DNA of 59,896 bases, taken from Alcanivorax sp. S71-1-4 (GTDB lineage Bacteria; Pseudomonadota; Gammaproteobacteria; Pseudomonadales; Alcanivoracaceae). The position numbers and the translations under genes were made by a program. A model generated the notes under the pieces. That model worked only from the letters and a program-made list of their open reading frames with translations. It was not told the DNA's origin and did not search any database. This document shows positions 1 through 8,033 of this stretch, piece by piece. The stretch spans positions 1 to 59,896 of the forward strand of contig NZ_AQOR01000026.1 in assembly GCF_009846755.1 (NCBI RefSeq), given 5' to 3'. Numbering within the stretch: position 1 is the first letter of the stretch; every line of letters starts with the position of its first letter.

Positions 1-22
1 GGAGTTATTCAGAGGTTCCTTA
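1..22. repeat. Partial end of a palindromic repeat element
   Basis: The first 22 bases match the right-hand arm of the element at 15356-15622 (GAGTTATTCAGAGG core) with two or three substitutions near the tip. Only this end is inside the window; the rest would lie to the left. It abuts the stop codon of the short ORF at 20-139. Confidence 0.6.
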
Positions 23-139
23 GCAAAGGGACAAATGCGACAGCAGCAACCACACCCCACCCTGCTGCCAGCCCCACCAGCCCAGCGCGCACAGCAGCAT
101 CACCGCGCCACCGAGGATCAGCTTGCCCGTCAGGCTCAT
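20..139 (-). CDS. Possible 39-residue small membrane protein
   Basis: A 39-codon reading frame whose ATG overlaps the stop of the MFS transporter gene in an ATGA arrangement, which would couple its translation to that gene. The product is one hydrophobic segment (about residues 5-20, ending in GWWGWQQGG) followed by a short tail ending in Cys. The last codons and the TAA stop lie at the edge of a repeat element, so the original C-terminus may have been altered by insertion. I do not recognise a family. It could be a chance ORF; the overlap and the hydrophobic pattern are the only support. Confidence 0.35.
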   Translation of the reverse strand: MSLTGKLILGGAVMLLCALGWWGWQQGGVWLLLSHLSLC

Positions 140-1350
140 CCCGCCTCCTGCACCGTCTGGATACGCGCCACCGGCCGCTCTGTGACGCGCATGTTCAGCA
201 ACGCCGCCAGCACGCCCAGCCCAATGGAAATCTGCCACACCAGTTCATAACTGCCGGTGCGATCAAACAGATAACCGCCTAGCCAGCCGCCTGCGAACGA
301 ACCGACCTGATGAAACAGGAACACGATACCGCCGAGCATGGACAGGTTCCGCACACCGAAAATGGTGGCCACGATGCTGTTGGTCAGCGGCACCGTGGAC
401 AGCCACAGCACGCCCATGGCCATGCCAAACAGATAGGCACTCCAGGGCGTCAGCGGCAGCCACAGGAACAACACGATCACCACGCTGCGCAGCAGATAGA
501 TCCAGGCCAGCAATCCGGCGCGGAACAGGCGGCTGCCGAGCCATCCGGCGAGCCAGGTGCCGACGATATTGAACAGCCCCACCAGCGCCAGCACCGTGGT
601 GCCGACCGTCGCCGGCAGTTGCTGGTCCACCAGATAGGCCGGCAGGTGCAGGCCGATAAACACCAGTTGAAAACCGCACACGAAGAAGCCCAGCGACAGC
701 AGCCAGAAATCCGGGCGCGAGAAGGCCTCGCCCAGCGCCTGAGAGAGCGTTTGCGCCGGCGTGTTCGGCAACGGCTGCGCGGCACGCACTCGCACCATGG
801 AGGCGAACGGCAGCATCATCAGGGCCAGGATCGCCAACCCGATCAGCGCGCCCTGCCAGCCAAAACCGCGAATCATGCCAAGCACGCCCGGCAACATCAG
901 GAACTGGCCGAGTGAACCGGCGGCGGACACCAGGCCCATGGCCATCGGCCGTTGTGCATCCGGCACCACGCGCCCCACGGCGCCGAGAATGACGGAAAAT
1001 GACGTGGCCGACAGCGCCAGCCCGATCAACACGCCGGTGCTCATGGTCAGCATCAGCGGCGTTGCCGCGCCGCTCATGCCCCACAGGCCCAATGCGTAGA
1101 CGACAGCACCGACCAGGATCACCCGGCCGGCACCAAAACGATCCGCGAAGGCGCCGGTAAAAGGCTGTGCCAGCCCCCAGACCAGATTCTGGATGGCAAT
1201 GGCAAAGGCAAAGGTTTCCCGGCCCCAGCCATAGTCATCACTCATCGGCGACAGGAACAGCCCGAAACTGTGGCGCACCCCCAGCGCAATGGCCAGCACC
1301 ACCGCCCCGCCGATCATGACGCCGAGAAAAGTACGTTGTGATGTGGTCAT
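136..1350 (-). CDS. MFS transporter
   Basis: A 404-residue major facilitator superfamily permease of the inner membrane with about 12 hydrophobic segments in two halves, which is normal for the family. The early motif RHSFGLFLSPM in helix 1-2 and the DRFGAGR loop between helices 2 and 3 match the MFS signature region. It resembles the oxalate/formate-antiporter and monocarboxylate-transporter-like group, but the substrate cannot be read from sequence. Its ATG overlaps the stop of the upstream TetR gene (1347-1350), so the two are probably translationally coupled. The regulator is a good candidate for controlling this transporter. Confidence 0.85.
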   Translation of the reverse strand: MTTSQRTFLGVMIGGAVVLAIALGVRHSFGLFLSPMSDDYGWGRETFAFAIAIQNLVWGLAQPFTGAFADRFGAGRVILVGAVVYALGLWGMSGAATPLMLTMSTGVLIGLALSATSFSVILGAVGRVVPDAQRPMAMGLVSAAGSLGQFLMLPGVLGMIRGFGWQGALIGLAILALMMLPFASMVRVRAAQPLPNTPAQTLSQALGEAFSRPDFWLLSLGFFVCGFQLVFIGLHLPAYLVDQQLPATVGTTVLALVGLFNIVGTWLAGWLGSRLFRAGLLAWIYLLRSVVIVLFLWLPLTPWSAYLFGMAMGVLWLSTVPLTNSIVATIFGVRNLSMLGGIVFLFHQVGSFAGGWLGGYLFDRTGSYELVWQISIGLGVLAALLNMRVTERPVARIQTVQEAG

Positions 1351-1940
1351 GAGCGTGCCTGCGCGTGCAAGGTCTTGCGGGCGGTATCAAGCAATTCTTC
1401 TGACAGCGCATCGCCGCGCGTGGCGCGCGACAGCACCAGCGCACCGATCATCATGGAAAAATCCGCCAGCGCCTGGCGACGACGGCTGGCCACGTCCCTG
1501 CCATCGCTCAGCGCGGTGAATTCGGCCAGCAGGGTCTTCAGGCCCTGGGTATAGGCATCACGCAGCGGGCTGTCATCCGGTTCACGCGCCACATCGCCGG
1601 CAAAGCCGACCACCGGGCAACTTTCGCCCGGTGCATCACGGCTGCTGACCGAGAGATGGTAATCCACCGTGGCCAGGCGTGCCCGCGACCGCTTGCGAAA
1701 CGGCGCGTGACGCTTGGCCCAGCGTTCTTTTGCCTGCCCAAAGGCACGCGAGCAGGCCTGCGCCGCCAGCGCTTCCTTGGAATCGAAATGGCCGTAGAAC
1801 CCCCCGTGCGTCAGCCCGGCGGCGGACATCACTTCGGCGACGCTGCTGCCCTGCAACCCGCGCTCGCGGAACAACCGCGCGGCGGCGTCACAGATGGCAT
1901 CGCGATTGGCTTCGCTCTGTTTGCGGCTGACCCGTGGCAT
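1347..1940 (-). CDS. TetR/AcrR family transcriptional regulator
   Basis: A 197-residue one-component repressor. An N-terminal TetR helix-turn-helix lies at about residues 10-55, with the recognition region AGLTHGGFYGHFDSKEAL. The rest is a helical ligand-binding domain that includes a CPVVGF motif around residue 108, seen in the NemR/YxaF-like branch of TetR proteins. It is the middle gene of a tight panE-tetR-MFS unit: its ATG shares one base with the panE stop and its stop overlaps the MFS start. It probably regulates its own operon, perhaps through the imperfect palindrome at 2921-2944. The ligand is unknown. Confidence 0.85.
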   Translation of the reverse strand: MPRVSRKQSEANRDAICDAAARLFRERGLQGSSVAEVMSAAGLTHGGFYGHFDSKEALAAQACSRAFGQAKERWAKRHAPFRKRSRARLATVDYHLSVSSRDAPGESCPVVGFAGDVAREPDDSPLRDAYTQGLKTLLAEFTALSDGRDVASRRRQALADFSMMIGALVLSRATRGDALSEELLDTARKTLHAQARS

Positions 1941-2881
1941 CAGTCCACTCCCGGCAGGTCGCCGCGACGGCGGCGGGCTTCGTAGGTGCGTAAATGCGTG
2001 CAGGCGACCATCAGCAATGAGGTGTCCGGCGAAGCCCCCCTGTCGCGGCGTTTGAGCAAGTCGCCCAGCAGATGCTCGCCCTCGCTTTCCAGCCCGCGCT
2101 CCACATCGCGCAACATGGAAGCAGTGAGTGTGGAATCAGGGCTGGCCAGTACACTGGCCAGCCGGTCATGTGCCGCCGGACGTACCGGGAAGCCGGCCTG
2201 TGCCGCCACGGCCTCACATTCTGTCTGCATCTGTTGCATCAGCGGCGCAGCACCGCCCGCCAGCATGTCGCACACTGCGCCGCGCATCAGGCAGGTCAGC
2301 CCGGCGAGCGTGGCGATGAAGGTCCATTTTTCCCACATGGCCTGGAGGATATTGTCGGCATGGCTGAGGGTAAAACCGGCGTTGCCAAGCGTTGCCGCCA
2401 CGGCACGGGTACGTTCGGAATATCCGCCGGCAGGTTCGCCGAACACCAGATGGGCGATGTCATTGAAATGCAATATTTCACCTTCGGCATTACGGTCAGC
2501 GGAAATCATGCACAGGCCACCCAGCACCGCCGAATCGCCAAAGCGCTCGCGCAAAAGATCCAGGTGTGCCAGGCCATTCAGCAACGGCAGGATCAGGCTG
2601 TCCGGCCCCACCGCTGGCGCCATGGCCTCCATCGCGCCGCCCAGATCGCGCGCCTTGCAACTCAGCAGGATCAGGTCAAACGGCACCAGGGCATCGCCCG
2701 TCACATGCGGCGGGGCCGGATGATGAAAATCACCCAGCGGGCTGTGTACAGTGAGGCCATCGCGGGCCAGCACGGCGGCGCGCGATGGCCTCACCAGAAA
2801 CGTCACATCACGCCCTGCCTGCAGCAGCCGTGCCCCGAAATAGCCACCCACGCCACCGGCGCCTACCACCAGAATCCGCAT
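1940..2881 (-). CDS. panE: Ketopantoate reductase family protein (PanE/ApbA)
   Basis: A 313-residue NADPH-dependent 2-dehydropantoate 2-reductase family enzyme, which in its classical role reduces ketopantoate to pantoate for coenzyme A synthesis. The N-terminal Rossmann motif GAGGVGGYFGARL is at residues 7-19, and the CKARD and LLNGL segments match the family. I chose the ATG at 2881 because the Rossmann strand follows at once and GAGGG lies 7 bases upstream; an in-frame start at 2932 would add an unlikely tail. Its place in an operon with a TetR regulator and an MFS exporter suggests a paralogue acting on another 2-oxo acid rather than the housekeeping enzyme. Confidence 0.8.
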   Translation of the reverse strand: MRILVVGAGGVGGYFGARLLQAGRDVTFLVRPSRAAVLARDGLTVHSPLGDFHHPAPPHVTGDALVPFDLILLSCKARDLGGAMEAMAPAVGPDSLILPLLNGLAHLDLLRERFGDSAVLGGLCMISADRNAEGEILHFNDIAHLVFGEPAGGYSERTRAVAATLGNAGFTLSHADNILQAMWEKWTFIATLAGLTCLMRGAVCDMLAGGAAPLMQQMQTECEAVAAQAGFPVRPAAHDRLASVLASPDSTLTASMLRDVERGLESEGEHLLGDLLKRRDRGASPDTSLLMVACTHLRTYEARRRRGDLPGVD

Positions 2882-2920
2882 CACCGTACCCTCACTGCCC
2901 TGCATCGGAAAGGCATTAAA

Positions 2921-2944
2921 AATAGATGACATGCATCATTTATT
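2921..2944. promoter_or_regulatory. Imperfect palindrome, candidate TetR operator
   Basis: The arms AATAGATGA and TCATTTATT are inverted repeats with one mismatch, separated by CATGCA. They lie 40 bases upstream of the panE ATG and between divergent genes. Size and position suit a TetR dimer site for the regulator in the same operon. This is inference from symmetry only. Confidence 0.4.
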
Positions 2945-3016
2945 CAACAGACAGCCGCTGCCAGCCGAATCCGCTACACTCGGCAGCTCACCACCAACAG
3001 GCACGGGGCATCACTC

Positions 3017-3478
3017 ATGGGTGTGGAAATCGAACGCAAGTTTCTGGTGCGCGATACCGCCATGCTGGCGGATCAGCGCGGCGAGTATCTGAGCCAGGGT
3101 TATCTGAGCCACACTCCGGAAGCGACCGTGCGGGTGCGCATCGCCGGTGACCGCGCCTTTCTCACCGTCAAGGGCCGCAACGAAGGCGCCCGCCGGGCCG
3201 AGTTCGAATACCCCGTGCCCGTGGACGATGCCCGCGAGATGCTCGCGTTGTGCCCCGCCGGCCGTATCGAAAAAACCCGCTACCGGGTGCCGGTCGCGGC
3301 ATTCGTCTGGGAGGTGGATGTGTTCCATGGTGACAACGAGGGCCTGGTCGTTGCCGAAGTGGAACTGCCGGATGAACAGGCCGCCCTGACGTTGCCCGCC
3401 TGGGCTGGTGAAGAAGTCACTGATGACCCGCGCTATTTCAACAGTGCCCTGAGCCAATGCCCGTTCCGAGACTGGTAG
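3017..3478 (+). CDS. CYTH domain protein (triphosphate tunnel metalloenzyme)
   Basis: A 153-residue single-domain CYTH protein. The hallmark ExExK motif is at residues 4-8 (EIERK), followed by alternating charged strands (TVRVRI, RAFLTVKG, RAEFEYPV, VEVDVF-like and VVAEVEL) that build the eight-stranded tunnel. The acidic and basic residues needed to bind metal and triphosphate are present. Bacterial members are usually inorganic triphosphatases or have undefined nucleotide roles. The length is typical for short gammaproteobacterial CYTH proteins without a CHAD domain. It is a single gene, divergent from panE and followed by a small hairpin at 3491-3510. Confidence 0.85.
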   Translation: MGVEIERKFLVRDTAMLADQRGEYLSQGYLSHTPEATVRVRIAGDRAFLTVKGRNEGARRAEFEYPVPVDDAREMLALCPAGRIEKTRYRVPVAAFVWEVDVFHGDNEGLVVAEVELPDEQAALTLPAWAGEEVTDDPRYFNSALSQCPFRDW

Positions 3479-3490
3479 CACACTACCTGT

Positions 3491-3510
3491 AAGACACACT
3501 TACGTGTCTT
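3491..3510 (+). terminator. Short hairpin after the CYTH gene
   Basis: AAGACAC and GTGTCTT form a perfect 7-bp stem around a 6-base loop, 12 bases after the stop codon. Only a TC-rich tail follows, so it is a weak intrinsic terminator at best. Confidence 0.35.
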
Positions 3511-3588
3511 TCATGCCCTGCTCCTTTAAAAAGCCCCTCGTTCATACCTGATGGCGAAATCCAGCGCCGCTAAAAAAAGGAGCGAGGC

Positions 3589-4944
3589 ATGCAAAGGAAA
3601 ATATGGCTGATTCTGGCGATCACCGGGCTGACCGCTTGCGGTGGCGGCGGGGGTGGAGGCGGCAACAGCGCTCCGGCCGAACCGTACACCGGCACCCTCA
3701 CCGGCACACTGGTTGCCCCCAATGGCAGCACCCCCATCGCCGGCGCCACACTGCATATCACCGAAAACGGTGCCCGTGTCGCCATCGATGCACGCGCCGC
3801 TGTGACGCAGGACTGCCCGGCCCCGGACAACGCCAGTGAATGGACCTGTTCCGGCGCCGACGGCCGCTTCAGTTTTGAAGTGACCGACCTGCCTCCCGGC
3901 AGCGTGCTGCATGCTCGCAAGGGCGCCTGGTCATTGGCCCATACGCTGTCCCTGAAGGGTCCCAGCCCTGGCCAGCTCGGGCCCGTGGCCTTCGACAGTG
4001 ACACCGCTGCCGGCGCAGCACGCATTGCCGTGGTCACGGGCGATTACGACCGCATTGAAGACCTGCTCGCCAAAATGGGCATGGGCGAAACCGGCAGCAA
4101 CAGCCTGGCCGCGCGTAGCGCTGCGGTGCTGACTCACGGCCATCGCCATATCCACTCTCCCGTGGCACGCAGCAGCCTGCTCGCGGCCCCGGCCAGCCTT
4201 GAAGATTGCCAGGCCATTGAGGAGCCTGCTGAGCTCTGTGATTGCCTCCAGCAGGAACTGGGCGAGGATTTTCCTTGCGATCTCAGTGGTGGTGATGGCC
4301 TGGAACTGGGCACGGAAACGTTTGATCTGTACGACGGCAATGATGTACTGCCCGCCAGTTATCCGGATGTTACCGAGTTGTTCGCCAGCCAGGACGGTCA
4401 GCCACGTCTGTTCGGCTATGACATTGTGTACGTGAACTGCGGCGCCGACCTGCCCGACAACGTCAACTGGCAGACCATCCTGCAACAGTTCGTGGCAGAA
4501 GGCGGCGTGCTGTATGCCACCGACTGGGCCAGCGAATGGGTAGAAGCATTTCAGGGGGATGTGGCGCCGGCCCTGACCAGTGGCGACACACTGGATACGC
4601 TCGACGCCACAGTCGTGGATGCAGCACTGGCCGACTGGCTGGGCAACGTGACCTGCGCCGAGGGGCAATGCATCGATGGCAACGCCGTGACCCTGGCCGG
4701 TTTCCTGTCAGGCTGGCATCTGCTCAAACCCCTGAATGAGGCCAGCGTCACGCCGCTGGTGCGCGCCGATGTGACGGCGTACGGCTTCCCGGGGGAAACC
4801 AACGCACTGATGACCTACCAGTTCAGCCACGGTGACGGCCAGGTGATCTACAGCTCCTACCACACCGAGCCACTGAGCCATGCGGACGATTACCTGCCGC
4901 AGGAACGTATTCTCGAATACCTGTTCTTCAGCCAGACACCCTGA
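3589..4944 (+). CDS. Lipoprotein with a GATase-like C-terminal region
   Basis: A 451-residue predicted outer-envelope lipoprotein. The signal peptide ends in the lipobox LTAC (Cys17), followed at once by a run of eight glycines as a flexible linker. Residues about 34-110 look like a carboxypeptidase-regulatory or Ig-type beta domain (GTLTGTLVAPNGSTPIAGATL). The C-terminal part, about residues 235-450, has the alternating strands of a class I glutamine-amidotransferase-like fold (YDIVYVNCGAD, FVAEGGVLYATDW, GQVIYSSYHTEP), but I see no clear catalytic triad. Several Cys pairs suggest disulphides. Function unknown. A strong hairpin follows the gene. Confidence 0.75.
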   Translation: MQRKIWLILAITGLTACGGGGGGGGNSAPAEPYTGTLTGTLVAPNGSTPIAGATLHITENGARVAIDARAAVTQDCPAPDNASEWTCSGADGRFSFEVTDLPPGSVLHARKGAWSLAHTLSLKGPSPGQLGPVAFDSDTAAGAARIAVVTGDYDRIEDLLAKMGMGETGSNSLAARSAAVLTHGHRHIHSPVARSSLLAAPASLEDCQAIEEPAELCDCLQQELGEDFPCDLSGGDGLELGTETFDLYDGNDVLPASYPDVTELFASQDGQPRLFGYDIVYVNCGADLPDNVNWQTILQQFVAEGGVLYATDWASEWVEAFQGDVAPALTSGDTLDTLDATVVDAALADWLGNVTCAEGQCIDGNAVTLAGFLSGWHLLKPLNEASVTPLVRADVTAYGFPGETNALMTYQFSHGDGQVIYSSYHTEPLSHADDYLPQERILEYLFFSQTP

Positions 4945-4948
4945 GCCC

Positions 4949-4982
4949 TCACCGCTGCCTGCCTCCCGGCAGGCAGCGGTGA
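4949..4982. terminator. Strong 15-bp hairpin between convergent genes
   Basis: A perfect 15-bp GC-rich stem (arms 4949-4963 and 4968-4982) with a TCCC loop lies between the stops of two convergent genes. It has no T-tract on either side, so termination may be Rho-assisted or only RNA-stabilising. Confidence 0.5.
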
Positions 4983-4987
4983 ACCTG

Positions 4988-5362
4988 TCACGCCTGCGCA
5001 GCGTCGATGATGTCCTGCGCCGCCCGGAAGGCATCAATGGCGGCCGGCGCGCCCGCGTAGACCGCACAATGCAATAACGTTTCGCGAATTTCCTCCACGC
5101 TGCAGCCATTATTCAGTGCACCGCGCACGTGCCCTTTCAGTTCCTGCGGGCATTTCAGCGCGGTCAGCGCGGCCAGGGTGATCAGGCTGCGGGTGCGTCG
5201 GTCCAGCCCGCCCCGGGTCCAGACACCGCCCCAGGCATGTTCATTGAGAAAAGCCTGCAGCGGCTGCGTGAAATCGGTGGCATTGCCGAGGGCACGGTCC
5301 ACAAAGTCTTCACCCATCACCTCACGGCGCGCCTGCAGGCCGGCGGACTGCGCATCGCTCAT
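4988..5362 (-). CDS. Carboxymuconolactone decarboxylase family protein
   Basis: A 124-residue all-helical protein of the CMD/AhpD superfamily, closest in size and pattern to 4-carboxymuconolactone decarboxylase (PcaC). The core segment LITLAALTALKCPQELKGHVRGALNNGCSVEEIRE and the later HCAVYAGAPAAIDA contain the family's conserved Glu, Cys and His residues; the Cys at residue 71 is not in an AhpD-like CxxC pair. I chose the ATG at 5362 because GGAGGAG lies just upstream; the longer frame upstream has shadow composition. No protocatechuate genes are nearby, so a true beta-ketoadipate role is unproven. Confidence 0.8.
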   Translation of the reverse strand: MSDAQSAGLQARREVMGEDFVDRALGNATDFTQPLQAFLNEHAWGGVWTRGGLDRRTRSLITLAALTALKCPQELKGHVRGALNNGCSVEEIRETLLHCAVYAGAPAAIDAFRAAQDIIDAAQA

Positions 5363-5453
5363 GGTCACTCCTCCAACAGAACAGGAAAGCACGGCAGCAT
5401 ATCGGCTTTCGCTCTCCGGCACTGCCCGTTTTCGGCAATCGCCCTCTACAACA

Positions 5454-5469
5454 CTGACCATATAGACAG
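5454..5469 (+). promoter_or_regulatory. LexA (SOS) box upstream of imuA
   Basis: CTGACCATATAGACAG fits the gammaproteobacterial LexA consensus CTG-N10-CAG with an AT-rich centre; only the fourth base departs from CTGT-N8-ACAG. It ends 12 bases before the imuA ATG, a typical operator position for this SOS-induced pair. Confidence 0.75.
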
Positions 5470-5481
5470 TATCATGAGCGC

Positions 5482-6403
5482 ATGTCGACCCAGCCTCCTC
5501 TCCAGTCGCTGCTGCACCGCCCGGACATCTGGCGGGGCCGCGACAGTACCGGCACCCGCCGGCCCACGGCATTGCCCACCGGCTTCGCCGCGCTGGACCG
5601 TGCCCTGCATTACGGTGGCTGGCCCGCCCACGGGCTGACCGAACTGCTGTGTGATGCGCTGTGCCCGCTGCGCCTGCTGCTGCCCGCCCTGGCCCGGACC
5701 GTGGGCGAGGGCCTGGTGGTGCTGGCCAACCCACCGGCCCTGCCCGGCGCGGCAGCCTGGCAGGCGGCGGGGCGTCCCGCTGGAACGCCTGCTGCTGCTC
5801 ACTGCCAGCCAGCCGGCGCTGCTGCGGCGTGCGTGCCTGGAAGCCGCCAGTTCCGATGCCGTAACGGCCATGCTGGTATGGCTACCCCGCCAGGAGCGAG
5901 ACCCGCGTCTGCTGCGCCGCCTGCATCTGGCCGCCCAGCAGGGCCGCTGCTGGCTGGTCGCCGTACGCGACAGCCAGTGCCGCCAGCACAGTTCGCCTGC
6001 CCCCTTGCGGCTGAGCCTGACGCCAGTGCAACACCCTGACGTCGACGTGCAACTGGAAGTCATCAAGCAACCCGGTGGCTGGGCCGGGCAGCAGATCACG
6101 CTGGCCTGGCTGCCCCCCTCACTGCGCCAGCCCGCCGCGCCACCGGCCCAGGCCCTCACGCCTGCCCATATGGACACGCACTCGCCCCGTTTGCCTGCCG
6201 TGGCGCCGCGTCCCGAGCCACCGCAGGAACCACCCGAATACCGTCTCGGCCTCCCCGGCAAAGCGGCCGCGCCGCCCGTGCTGGACCTGCCGGGACGCCC
6301 CACCGGCGATGTGCCACTGCCCGTTACCGCACCCGCCACGCCCAGGACGCCGCCGGCAGCTGCCCGGCGGCGCAGGCGCCGGGCGGTGGATCAGGAGCAC
6401 TGA
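5482..6403 (+). pseudogene. imuA: imuA (SulA/RecA-like mutagenesis protein), frameshifted
   Basis: ImuA is the RecA-like accessory factor that works with ImuB and DnaE2 in SOS-induced translesion synthesis. The opening part (LPTGFAALDRALHYGGWPAHGLTELL) lies in the frame starting at 5482. The continuation (GVPLERLLLLTASQPALLRRACLEAASSDAVTAMLVW) lies in the +1 frame and runs to a stop at 6401-6403, two bases before imuB. The switch falls at a run of four G at 5769-5772; removing one G restores a 306-residue protein. As written the first frame stops early. It could be a true inactivating indel or a homopolymer sequencing error. Confidence 0.8.
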
Positions 6404-6405
6404 AC

Positions 6406-7932
6406 ATGCCCGAGCCACTCTGGTGTGCCATTCGCCTGCCACAACTGCCGCTGGAAGCCCTGCACAGTGATGCACAAACCCCGGCGGTACTGGCCGGGCG
6501 GCAGCGGGTGTTGCTGGCCTGCCCGCTCAGCCTCGCCGCCGGCATCACACCGGGCATGAAACTGGCCACCGCCCATGCCCTGTGCGACAGCCTGCGCGTC
6601 TGCCAGCGGGAGCTCGCCACAGAGCAGCGACAACTGCAGCAACTGGCCTGGCAACTGCTGCGCTTCACGCCCGGCGTCGCCCTGCACCAGCCCTGCGTGG
6701 CCGAACAGGGCCAGCAGCCCGGCGCCGACGACCTGGCCACCTCGCCCGGCCTGTTGCTCGATCTCGGTGGCAGCCTGCGGCTGTTCCGGGGCAGTGAAAA
6801 CCTGCTGGTGACCCTGTTTACCTGCCTGACCGACGGCCCGCTGAGCTGGCAGGCGGGGCTGGGCCATACGCCGCTGGCCGCCTGGACACTGAGCCACGCC
6901 CCGGCGGATGTCAGCCTGCATGCACTGCACCGGAGCCGGCTGGGGCCGGATCCCGCCTGCCCGGACCTGCGCGAGCTTGTCTTGCAGGCCCTGGCCAGCC
7001 TGCCACTGGAAACGCTGCCGCTGCATGCCGCCCTGAAAGACAAACTGCTGGCACCCGGCTTCCACAGCCTTGCGGAACTGATCACCCTGCCCCGGCCGGC
7101 GCTGGGCCGGCGCTTCGGCAAACCTTTCCTGCACTGGCTGGAACGGCTGCTCGGCGAACGCCCCGACCCGCGCGAGCCTGTCACGCCACCCGCCCGCTTT
7201 CGCAGCCAGTACGATATCGAAGCCCCGATCACCCACCAGCAATCGCTGCTGCCCCTGATGCAACGCCTACTGGCAGAACTGGAAAGCCATCTGCACTGGC
7301 GCCACCAGGCCGTGCGCAGTATCCGCTGGCAACTGACCGATCACCTGGGCGACGCGCCGCCGCTGATCGTGCGCCGCACCCGGCCTGGCAGTGATGCTGC
7401 CACCTGGCTCACGCTCACCGGCCGGCATTTGGAGCAGCACCGCCTGCGTGCGCCCGTCCTGCGGCTGGTGCTGACCGTCAGCCGCCCGGAGCGGGTCGAG
7501 GGCACCAGCCACGCCCTGTTCCAGGACCCCGGCGAACGCGCCGGGCGCCACACGCTGCTGGAAAAGCTCGCCAGCCTGCCCGGCCTGCACCTGCACCAGA
7601 TACGCCAGTGCGATGAACACCTGCCGGAACTGGCCCAGGCCCTGACCGACCCCCTGCGCCCTGCAGCCAGTATCCCGCCCGTACACCCCCCCCATGCCCG
7701 GCAACCCCTGTGGCTGTTTGATCCCCCCCAGCCACTGAGCAGCGGCAGTGATGGCCAGCCCCGCTGGCGCGGCGCCCCGCTGACCCTGCTCGGCCCGGAC
7801 CGCACCCTGAGCAGCGACTGGTGGCAACAACCCCGGCAACGTGACTACTTCCTCGCCCGCCACCCCGGCAACCAGGCACTCTGCTGGCTGTACCACTGTG
7901 ATACAGGCTGGTTTCTGCACGGGCTGTTCTGA
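6406..7932 (+). CDS. imuB: ImuB, inactive Y-family polymerase-like protein
   Basis: A 508-residue Y-family DNA polymerase homologue. It has the N-terminal palm/finger-like start (LWCAIRLPQLPLEAL), the helix-hairpin-helix-type region around residues 215-245 (LPRPALGRRFGKPFLHWLERLLGE) and a C-terminal extension containing the ImuB-like RQPLWLFDPPQPL segment. The catalytic aspartates of active Y-family enzymes are not apparent: the opening motif has AIRLP where active polymerases have DxD, matching ImuB's known role as a non-catalytic hub linking ImuA, DnaE2 and the beta clamp. It starts two bases after the imuA stop with GGAG upstream and is presumably co-transcribed from the LexA-controlled promoter. 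Confidence 0.9.
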   Translation: MPEPLWCAIRLPQLPLEALHSDAQTPAVLAGRQRVLLACPLSLAAGITPGMKLATAHALCDSLRVCQRELATEQRQLQQLAWQLLRFTPGVALHQPCVAEQGQQPGADDLATSPGLLLDLGGSLRLFRGSENLLVTLFTCLTDGPLSWQAGLGHTPLAAWTLSHAPADVSLHALHRSRLGPDPACPDLRELVLQALASLPLETLPLHAALKDKLLAPGFHSLAELITLPRPALGRRFGKPFLHWLERLLGERPDPREPVTPPARFRSQYDIEAPITHQQSLLPLMQRLLAELESHLHWRHQAVRSIRWQLTDHLGDAPPLIVRRTRPGSDAATWLTLTGRHLEQHRLRAPVLRLVLTVSRPERVEGTSHALFQDPGERAGRHTLLEKLASLPGLHLHQIRQCDEHLPELAQALTDPLRPAASIPPVHPPHARQPLWLFDPPQPLSSGSDGQPRWRGAPLTLLGPDRTLSSDWWQQPRQRDYFLARHPGNQALCWLYHCDTGWFLHGLF

Positions 7933-7965
7933 GGCCAGAGATCGGAAATATTCACAACCGCTATT

Positions 7966-7984
7966 GATAACAATTCCCATTAAT
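7966..7984 (+). promoter_or_regulatory. Candidate Fur box
   Basis: The 19-mer starting GATAACAATTCCCATTA matches the classical Fur consensus GATAATGATAATCATTATC at about 12 of 19 positions, counted by eye. It lies about 50 bases upstream of the chosen start of the DUF6607-like lipoprotein gene, in an AT-rich patch of an otherwise GC-rich region. Confidence 0.5.
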
Positions 7985-8033
7985 GAAAAGATGCGCCCTT
8001 TCTCCTACCCCGTACCAGAAAGGACCTGCTGAC

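Noticed and set aside
310-915. Long plus-strand ORF opposite the MFS transporter, rich in Gln, His and Arg
   Set aside because: It lies wholly antisense to a well-supported MFS gene. Its composition is what the reverse complement of hydrophobic GC-rich codons gives.
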